64,000 bases of DNA from assembly GCF_050948215.1 (NCBI RefSeq), contig NC_135149.1:11637001-11701000 (forward strand), given 5' to 3'. The notes below the pieces were generated by a model. It did no database searches. It saw nothing but the letters and a program-made list of their open reading frames with translations, and had not been told where the DNA came from. A program made the position numbers and the translations under genes. The stretch is from Halictus rubicundus (lineage: Eukaryota; Arthropoda; Insecta; Hymenoptera; Halictidae). Shown one piece after another: positions 36,918-46,662 of this stretch; within the stretch, counting starts at the first letter, position 1, and each line of letters begins with the position of its first letter.

Positions 36918-37047
36918 TATTTCGTTTTTCTCACAAATTTTTAGCTTGCTCTTGCAGTATAATTCTGGACATGATACATTGGTTGCTAAGAAACGAAATG
37001 AAACAAAAGAAATGCAGAAAACAGGACCGTGACTATAAAAAAAGGAA

Positions 37048-37068
37048 CCGCGTTTAATCAAGTGTCGC
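37048..37068 (-). repeat. Right inner (subterminal) copy of the TIR core
   Basis: The reverse complement contains GCGACACTTGATTAAACGC, 186 bp inside the right end, mirroring the left inner copy. It lies upstream of the transposase start. Confidence 0.85.
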
Positions 37069-37231
37069 ATATGCATTTCGACTGTTTTCAGAAAAAGCGA
37101 ATACTTTTATACAGAATAAACAATTTCTTCAAGCAAAGTGCGTAAGCTTTAATTACTATATCTGAAAAATAGAATGCACAAGGAAAAAAAGTTAATTTAA
37201 ACTTTATTACATTAAAATATTATGAAAATAA

Positions 37232-37260
37232 CACTGCGTTTAATCAAGTGTCGCGGACTG
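37232..37260 (-). repeat. Right terminal inverted repeat
   Basis: 29-bp perfect inverse of 35664-35692, followed by the TA duplication at 37261-37262. Confidence 0.95.
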
Positions 37261-37544
37261 TATGTCATGCCTAGACTGCCATTCTTTATGCAAAATAAAA
37301 ATGTCGTACCTTAACTTATAGAATGGAGAAGATTGAATTCCCTTAAACATTGTACGGTTTTCATGATAATACGTGCTTAAATGAAGAAGTGAATTCAGTA
37401 ATTTCCTATGAAAACGTTTTTATAATTTCAATAATTGTGAAATAGAAAATCGATCAATTTGACCGTGGTAGGTTACGTGTTAATAAAAAGAGTGAAGAGA
37501 AAGAGTGAAATAGAAAGTTATTTTCCTTTTCCAATATGCTTAAT

Positions 37545-37645
37545 AGGCTGAAAATAATACAATAGTATCTTTATACTCCTCTAATGCCTTCACTGTTCTA
37601 AATTGCGTCTACTCATTCTTATCGTGATGCCTAAAATCGGCAGTC
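37545..37645 (+). repeat. Dispersed 'cagtcta' repeat, copy
   Basis: 'aataatacaatagtatcttt', 'cctctaatg', 'cactgttctaaattgcgtct', 'actcattcttatcgtgatgc' and 'aaatcggcagtct' in order. This is one of the most complete copies. Confidence 0.65.
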
Positions 37646-37821
37646 TTATCATCGCAGAAATTTCTTATAAATCTAATCGAAGAATTACGAAGTCCAAAAT
37701 GGTTGCTCTATATCAATTGTTATATAATTATAGTCGGCAAAAATCGGACAATGGGAAAATGTTCTTCGAGTGTAATTGCATGTACCATCGACGCAGATGT
37801 ATTTGTAATTTCATATAGTCG

Positions 37822-37824
<3 letters not shown>

Positions 37825-37875
<51 letters not shown>
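37825..37875. repeat. (GA)n microsatellite
   Basis: About 51 bp of uninterrupted GA. Confidence 0.97.
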
Positions 37876-37878
<3 letters not shown>

Positions 37879-38277
37879 TGCAAGAAGGGCGGTATCAGGC
37901 GAACGAGGATATAGGAAGAAACACGATACTCGAGCTAAGTCTGTTAGCTCCTTAGTGCTCTCGGTATACCGCAGGGATCCGCAGCAATAATCCTCTCCCG
38001 GACGATCACGGCGGATGTATGGCTATTAAATTATTACGGCGTCGATCAACATTAGGAATCGTGACAAATCCGATCTTCTCTGTCCGCGCGAAGGGCCCTC
38101 GGGCCACAACGGTTCCGTTCTTCGTGTGTGCGCGCACCTTAATTGACAATTGTGACTCAGACGACTTTGTCTTATCCGTCTATTGAGATTGTCCGATAGA
38201 AGCCATTAATAACGAGACCCCTTATCGATACGAATTACAAGACCGGCTCTCTGAAATTGCGCTCCGGTGAAATCGGA

Positions 38278-38309
<32 letters not shown>
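38278..38309. repeat. (CGT)n trinucleotide repeat
   Basis: About ten copies of CGT in senseless intron 3, the only clear trinucleotide array of this type in the window. Confidence 0.95.
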
Positions 38310-39663
38310 TAACGTCAGATAATATAGATACGGACTCGGCTCCCAACTGTACAGAAAAACCCGCTAAACAATCGAGATAACGGAAATCAAGACTCCTAAT
38401 ACCTTAAGCTAATATTCAATCCAATGACGCGTACATTTCCATTGGAAAAACAAGCGGATTATTGCGAAACACGAGTAATTCGGTCTGCACGATAAATCGA
38501 CGCATTCGATTACACTACGCGCAATTCTTTTACGTGAACTACCTGTCGAGAGACACCGGGTGGCTCTATCTAGTCGCAGGTGTGTCAACTATCTGGATAC
38601 AATGTGCAATAAGTAGACTGTTGAGCTTTAGGCAAATTGTCATCTTTGTGCTTCGTTATGCGAAAACTGGAAGATTTTCCTCGTGGTAAAAATGAAATAG
38701 ATAATATTGTATAATAGAAATTTATGTTGACCATTATTTTATGTACGTTGATCTCAAATAGTCAAAAATTGATATTCACCTCTTCGGTAAAAATGCATAT
38801 TGAGTACATTGACCGAGTCGTTGAAATTTTCCAAAGTACGCTGGACGTTATCTCTTCCATTTTACAACAGAATTATTTAATCTCACAATTGACAACACAA
38901 GAGTCACAATTGAATTGTACATCTTTCTGCTGTACTAACTTCTTCATCCTCCTCGGATTAATACCGGGGGATGAGATAAATTAAATAAAAATTGGGGATG
39001 TGTTTCCAAATTCCTCGGAACAATTTAAGGGTTGAACCGTCTTCAGGAGAAACTTTTTTCTCTGGCCAGACGTTCCCAGCGAAGCTCGCTAATTAAAACC
39101 GAGCAAAAAGATTTGGCGTCGCGACGACTCCGCGCAGCGGGCTCTTCTTTTTGTGCAGCATGAATGTGCCGATGCAACGGGGGGCTCCGACTGCAGTTAA
39201 TTTCAACCCCCTACCCCCACGAGGCGTGGGCTGCGAGAACAGGGTGGTTACGCGGATAGGTGGAGAAGAGAAAAAGGAGGATACAGGGGGATGAGTGGCG
39301 AGATATGACGGGGTAGAAGAGCCGAGGGGGGAGGGGAGTGGTTCGTCGGACGAATAGGAAAGGGGTTGACGTGCTTCTGGCATGTCGATATCCCTGGAAA
39401 TTTAATCATGCCGCTTCACTATGAACACTATGCGCCGCGCTCGCCGCTGTATGGATATGATGCCTCCGCTACCCGTGGAACGTTATACCGGCGAATTTGC
39501 ATGTTTAATGCCGTATCGGTTGCTTATGCCGCTCACCGGCGTGACATTAAATATAACGCCGCATAGTCTAACGAACAAGGAGAATATCCACCCTATTTAC
39601 ATCTCCGGGGGCGGTTCGCGTTTGCATCCAGCCCACGCTGATGGATCGCTTCGTCGAACTCTC

Positions 39664-39670
<7 letters not shown>

Positions 39671-39733
<63 letters not shown>
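39671..39733. repeat. (CT)n microsatellite
   Basis: About 63 bp of uninterrupted CT in senseless intron 3. Confidence 0.97.
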
Positions 39734-39736
<3 letters not shown>

Positions 39737-41651
39737 CGCTTGTCAATTCAATTTAACTATTTTCTTTCTTCGCCGTTCGGCGCACCGAGTATCAAATTTG
39801 CCTGAATAATCATTTTTCTTTACCGTCCAGGAATTTAAAGAGTAATGGAAATTGGAAGCGAAGCATGAAATATGCCGGGGATAGTTGCGGTTTTTGCGAG
39901 ATGCACTGCTGATCCACTGCTGCGGTTTAAAAACTGGTAATTCACTTGGAGCCACTTTAACCATTTCTTTCGATCTAGAACACTTTTATTCAGTACGTCT
40001 AATGTTACACGATATAGAAGTGTTTGAGGAACCAGTTTTCACGGATTCGGTTCCCACAGTAAAAGGAACTGATCGAAGACTGTAGAATAAGGACATTACG
40101 AAGGTTTGAGCAATGCTCCGGTAACAACGTCCGGGAACATGTCGGACCAGGATTTGTGATTAAAGGGAAATGTTATCGATCAAAGCCGACGTCTTTCTGC
40201 CTCGGGTGTATCACCGCCGAGCTGCACAGGCTGCACACGCCCTTAAACACACACACGAGCGAACGAACGGACAACAGGGGCCAACCGGTGTTTTCAGGAT
40301 AAACACGACCTGTCCACTGTCGGTGCGACGAAGTAACCGTCGATGGGGGTTGAAGACCGTACCGGGGGGGAGGGGAAGGGTTGTCTGTATACTTTCCGAT
40401 CTCATCACGTAGAGGCGAGCCCATATAGGCTGTGTGGATGTTTACGTTGGCGTATAGATGCTGCACGGTACCAACGAGATGGTTCGCCTTTTTAGTGGTT
40501 CAATCACGCTCGTCGTAAATCGTCATCGATTTGCCCGTACGCGATTTCTTCGGGCGTTCGTACCACGTTCCGGCGTTTTATTCCGATCGAACGGACGAAC
40601 CTGCGCGATTCGACCATCCGAAACTCTGAGGAACATCAGCAATCCAATTCCACGGAATTCCTGGACATGCTACGAACACGTATTCCGTCACTGCCGCAAA
40701 ATAGTTCTACCTTTCTAAATCGATCGACGAAACACCTCCGTGTAAAAATAACCGGCGTCCTGATTAATAAATTTCCGAACAAATTGACCGCGATATTATT
40801 GCTCAGGGTTCCAGATTTTAATCCACCGAGATTGAAAACCGATTCACGGACTTTTTCAAAGGTACAACCATGAAATGTTCACGTAAAAATGTTTTTCGGT
40901 TGTACTTGGAATGCTTCTACTAATTCGTGCAGTTTTAGCACACTTAATTAGAATAAGCATAGGGAATAACTGCCAACGTATTCAGATAAAAGATTCTATG
41001 AGAAGACATTAATCTTCCTCTTAGAAGATCGGGATTAAAGTTGTACCGGCAGATATGCTAACATTTCTGAAGAGTTTGCACGCAAATACTGTGGTCCGAG
41101 CCTACGTAGAAGACATAGTGGTTCCGATCGACGACGCATGAATTTCGAAGAAAAATGGATCGCGCCGAGACCCTACGTTCGACTTCGAGATTCGCTATGA
41201 CCGGAGTATGTTTGACTAGTGTTCCGTCGAAGATAGACCGTCTCCCAGTGTTGCGGTTTGCTGAAGGGACAACGCGGGACAGCTCTATAAACACGAAAGA
41301 GATACGGTACCGCTAGCACATTATGAATTTAGCGGTGGCTCTAATGTAGGGATACCTGGCCGAACGTCTCCCTCAAACTCACCTCGAGGGTGCGGTTATC
41401 GTATACCCAGCGAGATACAACCGTGCAACCTATACAGCAACCTTTGTGGCCGCGTTCGCAGCCTGTGGACTCTATTCTACGTCTGTCTCTGTTCCACTTT
41501 TGGCCGCCGCGACCTCTCCCTCCTTTTGTATGTAGACGAGACAGGGCTATTAGAGGTTTCCGGCTGACTTGGCGCCCCCGAGCATCGGGGGCGCCGCAAC
41601 ATCCCTCTAAGCTGTTTAAACTTCGCGACATGCTCGCAGGACCCTCTCTCT

Positions 41652-41655
<4 letters not shown>

Positions 41656-41748
<93 letters not shown>
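41656..41748. repeat. (CT)n microsatellite, longest in the window
   Basis: About 93 bp of uninterrupted CT in senseless intron 3, with further CT just upstream (41643-41652). It creates long Ser-Leu or Arg-Glu chance frames on both strands. Confidence 0.97.
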
Positions 41749-41750
<2 letters not shown>

Positions 41751-42036
41751 GCGCTGTCTATCCCCTTTCCCTTCCGTTTCGTCCCGCTTACGTCTTTACG
41801 GCTCGTTAGCGACAACGACGCGGCCCTACCAATGCCGAAATAATAGTTCGCGGGAAGACGCACGCGGGCGAGACTTCTTTTATGGCGGACCCCCTGGAAC
41901 ACTTCGAGACTGCACATAGTAGTCAGATCGTTTAGTCTTGGGCTACAGTAGCTCGTCTTTTTGGCGGGAGATTTTTGTGGAAGGCAAGAGACATTGTCTT
42001 CGAATTTTCTAGGAGAACACATGATTCTCTTCTTAA

Positions 42037-42147
42037 TCATTTCAATGAGTTGAGAACAATAGACCATCATTTTTAAATCCTGTGTATGAGTTTAGCGTTT
42101 TGTATTGGACCTACTCGTGTTTGTCGCAAACGGATAAAATTCGCAGT
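42037..42147 (+). repeat. Dispersed 'cagtcta' repeat, copy
   Basis: 'tttcaatgagttgagaacaa', 'tttaaatcctgtg', 'acctactcgtgtttgtcgca' and 'ggataaaattcgcagtc' in the standard order. Confidence 0.6.
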
Positions 42148-45100
42148 CACACGAAATCCTGCCAAACATTTCTAACTTCACAGAACGCGAAACCACCCCG
42201 CAACCACCCCCGAAAAATCTTGAAAAAATCCGTGTTCCCATCAAATTCATATCCAAGATCCCCCACCGCCCTCTTGCAGTCAACTAGTTCAATTAAAATC
42301 GTGGCTGATCAGGCGCACCCCCAGCATCCCCCTGACGTCCCGAAATCCCCGAGCTAGTAGGTGGCGTGCGTACGTGCGTTAGGCAGTAAACCGAGGGTGT
42401 TCTGGGACCGTGCTGCTAATGATAATCAGTCCTCTCTCTTTTCCGTTTCCTCCTCGACCCCCGGGCGTGCTCTCTGTTCCCTTGGATCGTGAGCGCGGGC
42501 CATGTGCAATAAGGGTGCGGCACCGTCGGATTCCCCGGGGACCGGCATGGCGTAACGTAAAATCATTATTAGGTAGGTAGCTAGGTGGTTGCTGGTGCAC
42601 ACGAGGGAGGGGGAGGGGGTGTCAGCGCGGCCGACGGGGGGTTGAAGCGGCGCTTACGGGGTTGGCAAGTGCGGGAATAAGAGCTCTGCAAATATTGTTC
42701 GTGCACGAGCCAGCAGCCGGAATAGCTGCGAGGGGACCAGGCGTTATACTTCGCGTTACCTTCGCAGTTAGCTGCGCCTTTCGGGGGTGCGTTTCCAACC
42801 GGCGACCGAGTCAAGTGCACGCTTTCGGTGCAAGGGGTTGACGCGCCACGGTGTGACGCTGCGGATGAACTTTTGTCGACAGACCGACAAGTGGACCGCT
42901 GTCGCTCTCTTCTCGCACTTCCATCCCCTTTAGGTCGCCCGATGAGAAAACATTCGACTTATCTGTTTCTGATCCGCCCGAGAAAATATTACTCTTTCTA
43001 GTTTGACGAGGGCGCAGACAAATGGGCGATTTCGAGAGACGGGAGAGGACGGCGTTGGTGTTGCTCTTGCCGGTTGTTGGCCTGGGAAGCTTGATTGACC
43101 GATTGGGAACTCGGTTTTGGGACAGCAATTGCTTGGCAAGATAGGTGATAATTTAATTTTTATTATGTGTCATTTTCCGTAGAAACTGATGGGAAATGTG
43201 GGGTGTTTAGTTTAGTGTCGAATGTATCCGAAGCAAGGGGTTGAGCCAAACAAAATATGTAGAAGATCTGGAACCAACTGATGCTGACAATGAACTTCCG
43301 CACGAGCGAAATCAATGGCTAAGCTTCCCAGGGAAATTATGCTTGATCAAGGATGAATACCCGTGGTTGTCGTGAAAAAAGAAGTCCAAAGGGGATATCA
43401 AAAAGATAAGGAAGGTGGAGTTCATTCCAAGCTAGACATCGCCGCAAGCGTACATTGAACAGGATCGGCCGCCGGGTCTCCCTGAATTTTTCATCCCCCT
43501 GAATAATGAATTAAATGTTCCGTGGCGACCCTCTCGTCGGTGGGTGCGTATAGCTGGACACAGAGGATCGTGGGTCCCATAGGTTGTTAGAAGCCTACGA
43601 AAGTGACCATCGCTTTGTATCCTCTTTCGCCGGCTGCTTCTTCGGTTGTTTCCACCAACGGCGAGAGAAAGGAGGGTGAAAACGAAGGGGTGGCAAATGG
43701 CAGTCAGAGCGACCAAGAGAGGAGAGCACGACCGGGAGGAGCATGAGGGAGGACAAGGTGATAATTTGATAAGACATTGGGAGGGTTGCCATGGTGACGA
43801 TACAAAACCCAGACCCTTGACTAGAAACGCTACGGGGAAAGCTTCTTCGGGTGTTCCTCCACGGAACCTGCCTCCTGAAGGAGCCGAGGATCCTCAGGAC
43901 CCATCAGCCCGGAGACACCTAAGTGTCAAGCGTCCCAACAACGTCCATTCAGTCTCGAACACCTAGGGGATGATGCCTCGGACTGCTCGCATTATCAGCC
44001 AAGGGGGACGTTTGTGAGAACTTCTTGATTCTCTGTTATTAAAATCTTCGATTGCTTTCAGGATTTTGCGTTTGCTAACCCTGCAATGGCCACGTGAATC
44101 ACTACTTGCATTTATCATCTCGTTTGCAATGTAATTACTAACATTCGTACTGTCTTTAATGGCGACACTACCCTAGCAATTCTGGAGGACTTCAATTTTT
44201 AAAGAACAAATATGAGGATTCTCAAGGAAAACAAAAATTGTCTGCATCAGGAAAGTGGAGCCAGATAGAAATTTCAGAAGTTTAATCATTTTAACCCCCA
44301 ACTCTATAATTTTTTTAGAACTTTTTTTGTCTTAACAATTTTCCACAGGACAAAGAAAATTTATATTTGTTGTGTAACTACGTCAACTTTACTGCACTCA
44401 ACCCCCACCCTTTAAGATTTTGACCAATAAATTCATTGTCCACGATTAAAATCTATTCCTTGCAGATGTGATCTGTGGTAAGGGATGATAACAGACATTG
44501 CTAATGATTAATCAATTAATGCGAGAAAGTATAAATGAACGGAACGACGTAAAAGTCGGTCAATTCCGTCGACGAATAAGCAATTCGAAATCCTCGTTCC
44601 CGTTTATCCACGGGGATGCCGTGGATCAATTAGCAGAGCAACTTCCTACAATAAATAATGCAGTTAACCGTCTGGACGGAGTCTTGTCGAGTATCCAGTC
44701 GGATCGTGGCACATGTGGCCAGTGCATATTAGGGGTGGCGAGCCCCTCATTGCGAGCTTCACTCGGTAATAATCGTAATGTCTTTCGGGGTGGTCAACGC
44801 TCTGTCCTCTTCTGTTGTTCGAGCTTCTCATTCTCACTTTCGACGAACTGACACAGTGGAGTCCCAATCTTCGAATGGAATTTATCTATGACGAAAATTG
44901 CCCGTGGGAAACGTGGACAGTTTTCCCTACCCCTAATAAATATCTCGCATATGGATTTCAGTTTTCTCCAGAAGTGCATCGTCTCCAGTTACCTCGAGTG
45001 ATTTGCGCTTATGGGTACTCTTGGTATGATCGTGGGAAGGTTCGACGGTCACGTATGAATCAGAAAACGAGCCTCTTTAACACATGACTGACCCTATGAC

Positions 45101-45283
45101 TAAAATTGTTCAGAATTAAAATTCCGTCTTTACACGTGTGATCTTCAGCAAGCAATTTCAATAAGAATCGTTGGTGTCAGAATCATTTAACTCTACTTTA
45201 ACGCTTCGCTTGTTTCTAGTATGGTCTTACCGAAGAAAAATGGGGACATTTCTGTCTGAGTTTTCGTGTGGAACGTTACTCAC

Positions 45284-45560
45284 CGGTGTGAATGTAGGTG
45301 TGCTTCTTCATGTCGCTCTTCTGATGGAATCTCTTCCCACAAAACTGGCACGGGTACGGTCTCGTGTCCGAGTGTATTAACAGATGAGTCGTCAGAGTGC
45401 TGGAACGCTTGAACCCCTTGCCACATTGCTTGCACTCGAACACCTTCTCCGCGGAATGTACTGCTCTATGTTGCGTAAGGCTAATTTCGTGGCCGAAGGT
45501 TTTGTTGCAGAGCTCGCAGGCGAACGGTCTCTTACCGTTGTGGGATCTCCTTGCGTGCAC
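45284..45560 (-). CDS. sens: senseless/Gfi-1 homologue, exon 3 (end of finger 1, fingers 2-4)
   Basis: The exon encodes residues 284-375 plus the first base of Gly376. Acceptor 'ctgtttcag' precedes GTG and the donor is CCG|GTGAGT. It carries the two histidines of finger 1 (VHARRSH). Finger 2 (FACELCNKTFGHEISLTQH, 296-318), finger 3 (FECKQCGKGFKRSSTLTTH, 324-346) and finger 4 (YPCQFCGKRFHQKSDMKKH, 352-374) follow, all with intact zinc ligands. The 'RSSTLTTHLLIHSDTRPYPC' stretch is near-identical to vertebrate Gfi-1 and is diagnostic for the family. Fingers 3-5 of Gfi-1 make the base-specific contacts, so this exon and exon 4 share the DNA-reading surface across a 17-kb intron. Confidence 0.97.
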
Positions 45561-46006
45561 CTGAAACAGAAAATTTGATCAGTTAGTCACAGCCCCAGTA
45601 ACGTTTTCGTATCTACTTAAAAATAGCAACTTCCTCGATTGTTCGGTAACACCGTCCATCATTCGAAGTGTATGACGTGAGTGCGTCCGAGTCAGCTGCA
45701 TACAAATCGTTATGACTTCTTTACACATAGGTCTTTGTGACTAAAAAAAAATATCTTTAGTTGCTCCGATAGTGCAGTAAAATAGCCCTACAATTTCAAA
45801 ACGATTCCCGTGCGAAATTCCCTAACAACGAGAATTGAATCCTGACCATGATTTCAAGTGCCAGCTATGACTCATCCTTAATTCCAAAAGGTGGTTGATG
45901 AATCCGTTGGTCACAATAAATTCCTCGACAACATCTCGGTACCGGATCGTTAAAAACTGGACACTCTCCAGCTCCTGAAGAAACAGCTAAGATTCGCTAT
46001 GCATAC
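45561..46006 (-). other. senseless intron 2 (446 bp)
   Basis: A phase 0 intron from donor GAG|GTATGC to acceptor 'ctgtttcag'. It interrupts finger 1 between its cysteine and histidine pairs. A/T-rich, with nothing else recognisable. Confidence 0.95.
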
Positions 46007-46662
46007 CTCGAGGCCATGGGGTGTGCTGAACATCTTGTCGCACTTGACGCAGCTGTAGACATCACCGAGGGGATGGGTATGATGGAGTCCATGACCGGTG
46101 TGGGTCGAGTGGAGACCAGGGTGACCCGGATGAACGCCTCTTAGCAGCGGGTGCAAGTGCGGAGGTAACAAATGATGAGGCAGCAGCTGAGGATGCAGGT
46201 ACGTTAGGGGATGATGGGGATGGGGCGGCAAGAGGCCGCCTTGGAGATGAAGGGGCGGATAGAGGATCGAGGAGCCGGGAGGGGGAGGGTGTGCGCCGAT
46301 CGACGCGGTGTCCCGATGAGGAGAGGCATTCTGCAGGTGTGCGGATGGAGGATCAGGCCTCAGCAGAGCCGAAACGCTGAACGTGTCGCCGGATTTCTTC
46401 GGCGGGTTCGAGGCCGGCGAGGTCGCCACGCTCGTCGGCGACGGGGTCGTCGACGATCTTGGAGGACTCGACGCAGGGTCCCGATCCTCTTCGTCGCCGA
46501 CCTCTTCAACGTCCACGTCGACCTCCTCCTCTTCGACGTCAACGTCCACCTCGTTGTCTCGTCGATCCGACGGAGGCGAATCAGGACAAGGGGAATGCGA
46601 TGGTGACGGACTCCTTGTCGCTGGAGAACCCACCAACCGACCAACTCCAAACGACAGTCGTT
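46007..46662 (-). CDS. sens: senseless/Gfi-1 homologue, exon 2 (linker region and start of finger 1)
   Basis: The exon encodes residues 65-283. The acceptor 'tctgattgcag' (AG at 46663-46664) joins exon 1 with 1+2 bases making Glu65. It begins RLSFGVGRLVGSP, followed by a Ser/Pro stretch (77-97). An acidic Val-Asp-Glu block (about 100-126) and a second Ser/Thr/Pro stretch come next. Then 'TFSVSALLRPD' (158-168) contains an eh1-like FSxxxLL motif. A Pro/His/Leu-rich segment (about 190-260) is followed by the first half of finger 1 (YSCVKCDKMFSTPHGLE, 267-283). 'STPHGLEVH' is shared with vertebrate Gfi-1 finger 1. The unstructured region is the part expected to recruit co-regulators. The long frames on the opposite strand here are shadows of this biased composition. 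Confidence 0.95.

Larger units (their letters stand above)
35664..37260 (-). mobile_element. Intact Tc1/mariner-superfamily (Tc3-like) transposon
   Basis: The 1597-bp element is bounded by 29-bp perfect inverted repeats (beginning CAGTCCGCGACACTTGA) and flanked by TA on both sides. It encodes one uninterrupted transposase of the DD34E class. A second, partly matching copy of the repeat core (GCGACA, TTGATTAAACGC) lies about 185 bp inside each end. This gives the outer-plus-inner binding-site layout known from Tc3. Perfect ends and an open frame suggest recent insertion and possible activity. It lies in senseless intron 3 in the gene's own orientation. Confidence 0.95.
35556..37479. mobile_element. 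Probable relict TTAA-type MITE split by the Tc3-like insertion
   Basis: The left end at 35556 (CATGTTGATTGTCA) matches the left terminus of the MITE at 23046 at about 12 of 14 positions. The right end near 37462-37479 ('accgtggtaggttacgtg') matches that MITE's right terminus at about 14 of 18. Both ends abut TTAA (35552-35555 and 37480-37483). Without the 1.6-kb Tc3-like element, about 325 bp remain, the right scale for this family. The match is imperfect, so confidence is modest. Confidence 0.4.
28318..45283 (-). other. senseless intron 3 (about 17 kb)
   Basis: A phase 1 intron between codons for the finger 4-5 linker. It contains a Tc3-like transposon (35664-37260), probable older MITE ends around it, microsatellites (32028-32052, 37825-37875, 38278-38309, 39671-39733, 41656-41748), and dispersed repeats near 31121, 32540, 32640, 33740, 37550 and 42040. 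GC-rich segments near 28850-29450, 31490-31750 and 42400-43100 could hold regulatory DNA. No other exon is supported. Confidence 0.85.

Noticed and set aside
36918..37076. N-terminal extension of the transposase to 384 residues
   Set aside because: The extra 52 codons start inside the inner terminal repeat and do not resemble Tc1-family N termini; the ATG at 36917 gives the normal length.
41390..42070. Frames of 139 and 197 codons across the CT microsatellite
   Set aside because: They consist largely of Ser-Leu or Arg-Glu dipeptides produced by the dinucleotide repeat.
42811..43128. 105-codon - strand frame with repeated KSNIFSG/KSNVFSS motifs
   Set aside because: The duplicated motif is intriguing, but there are no good flanking splice sites and no matching family that I can defend.
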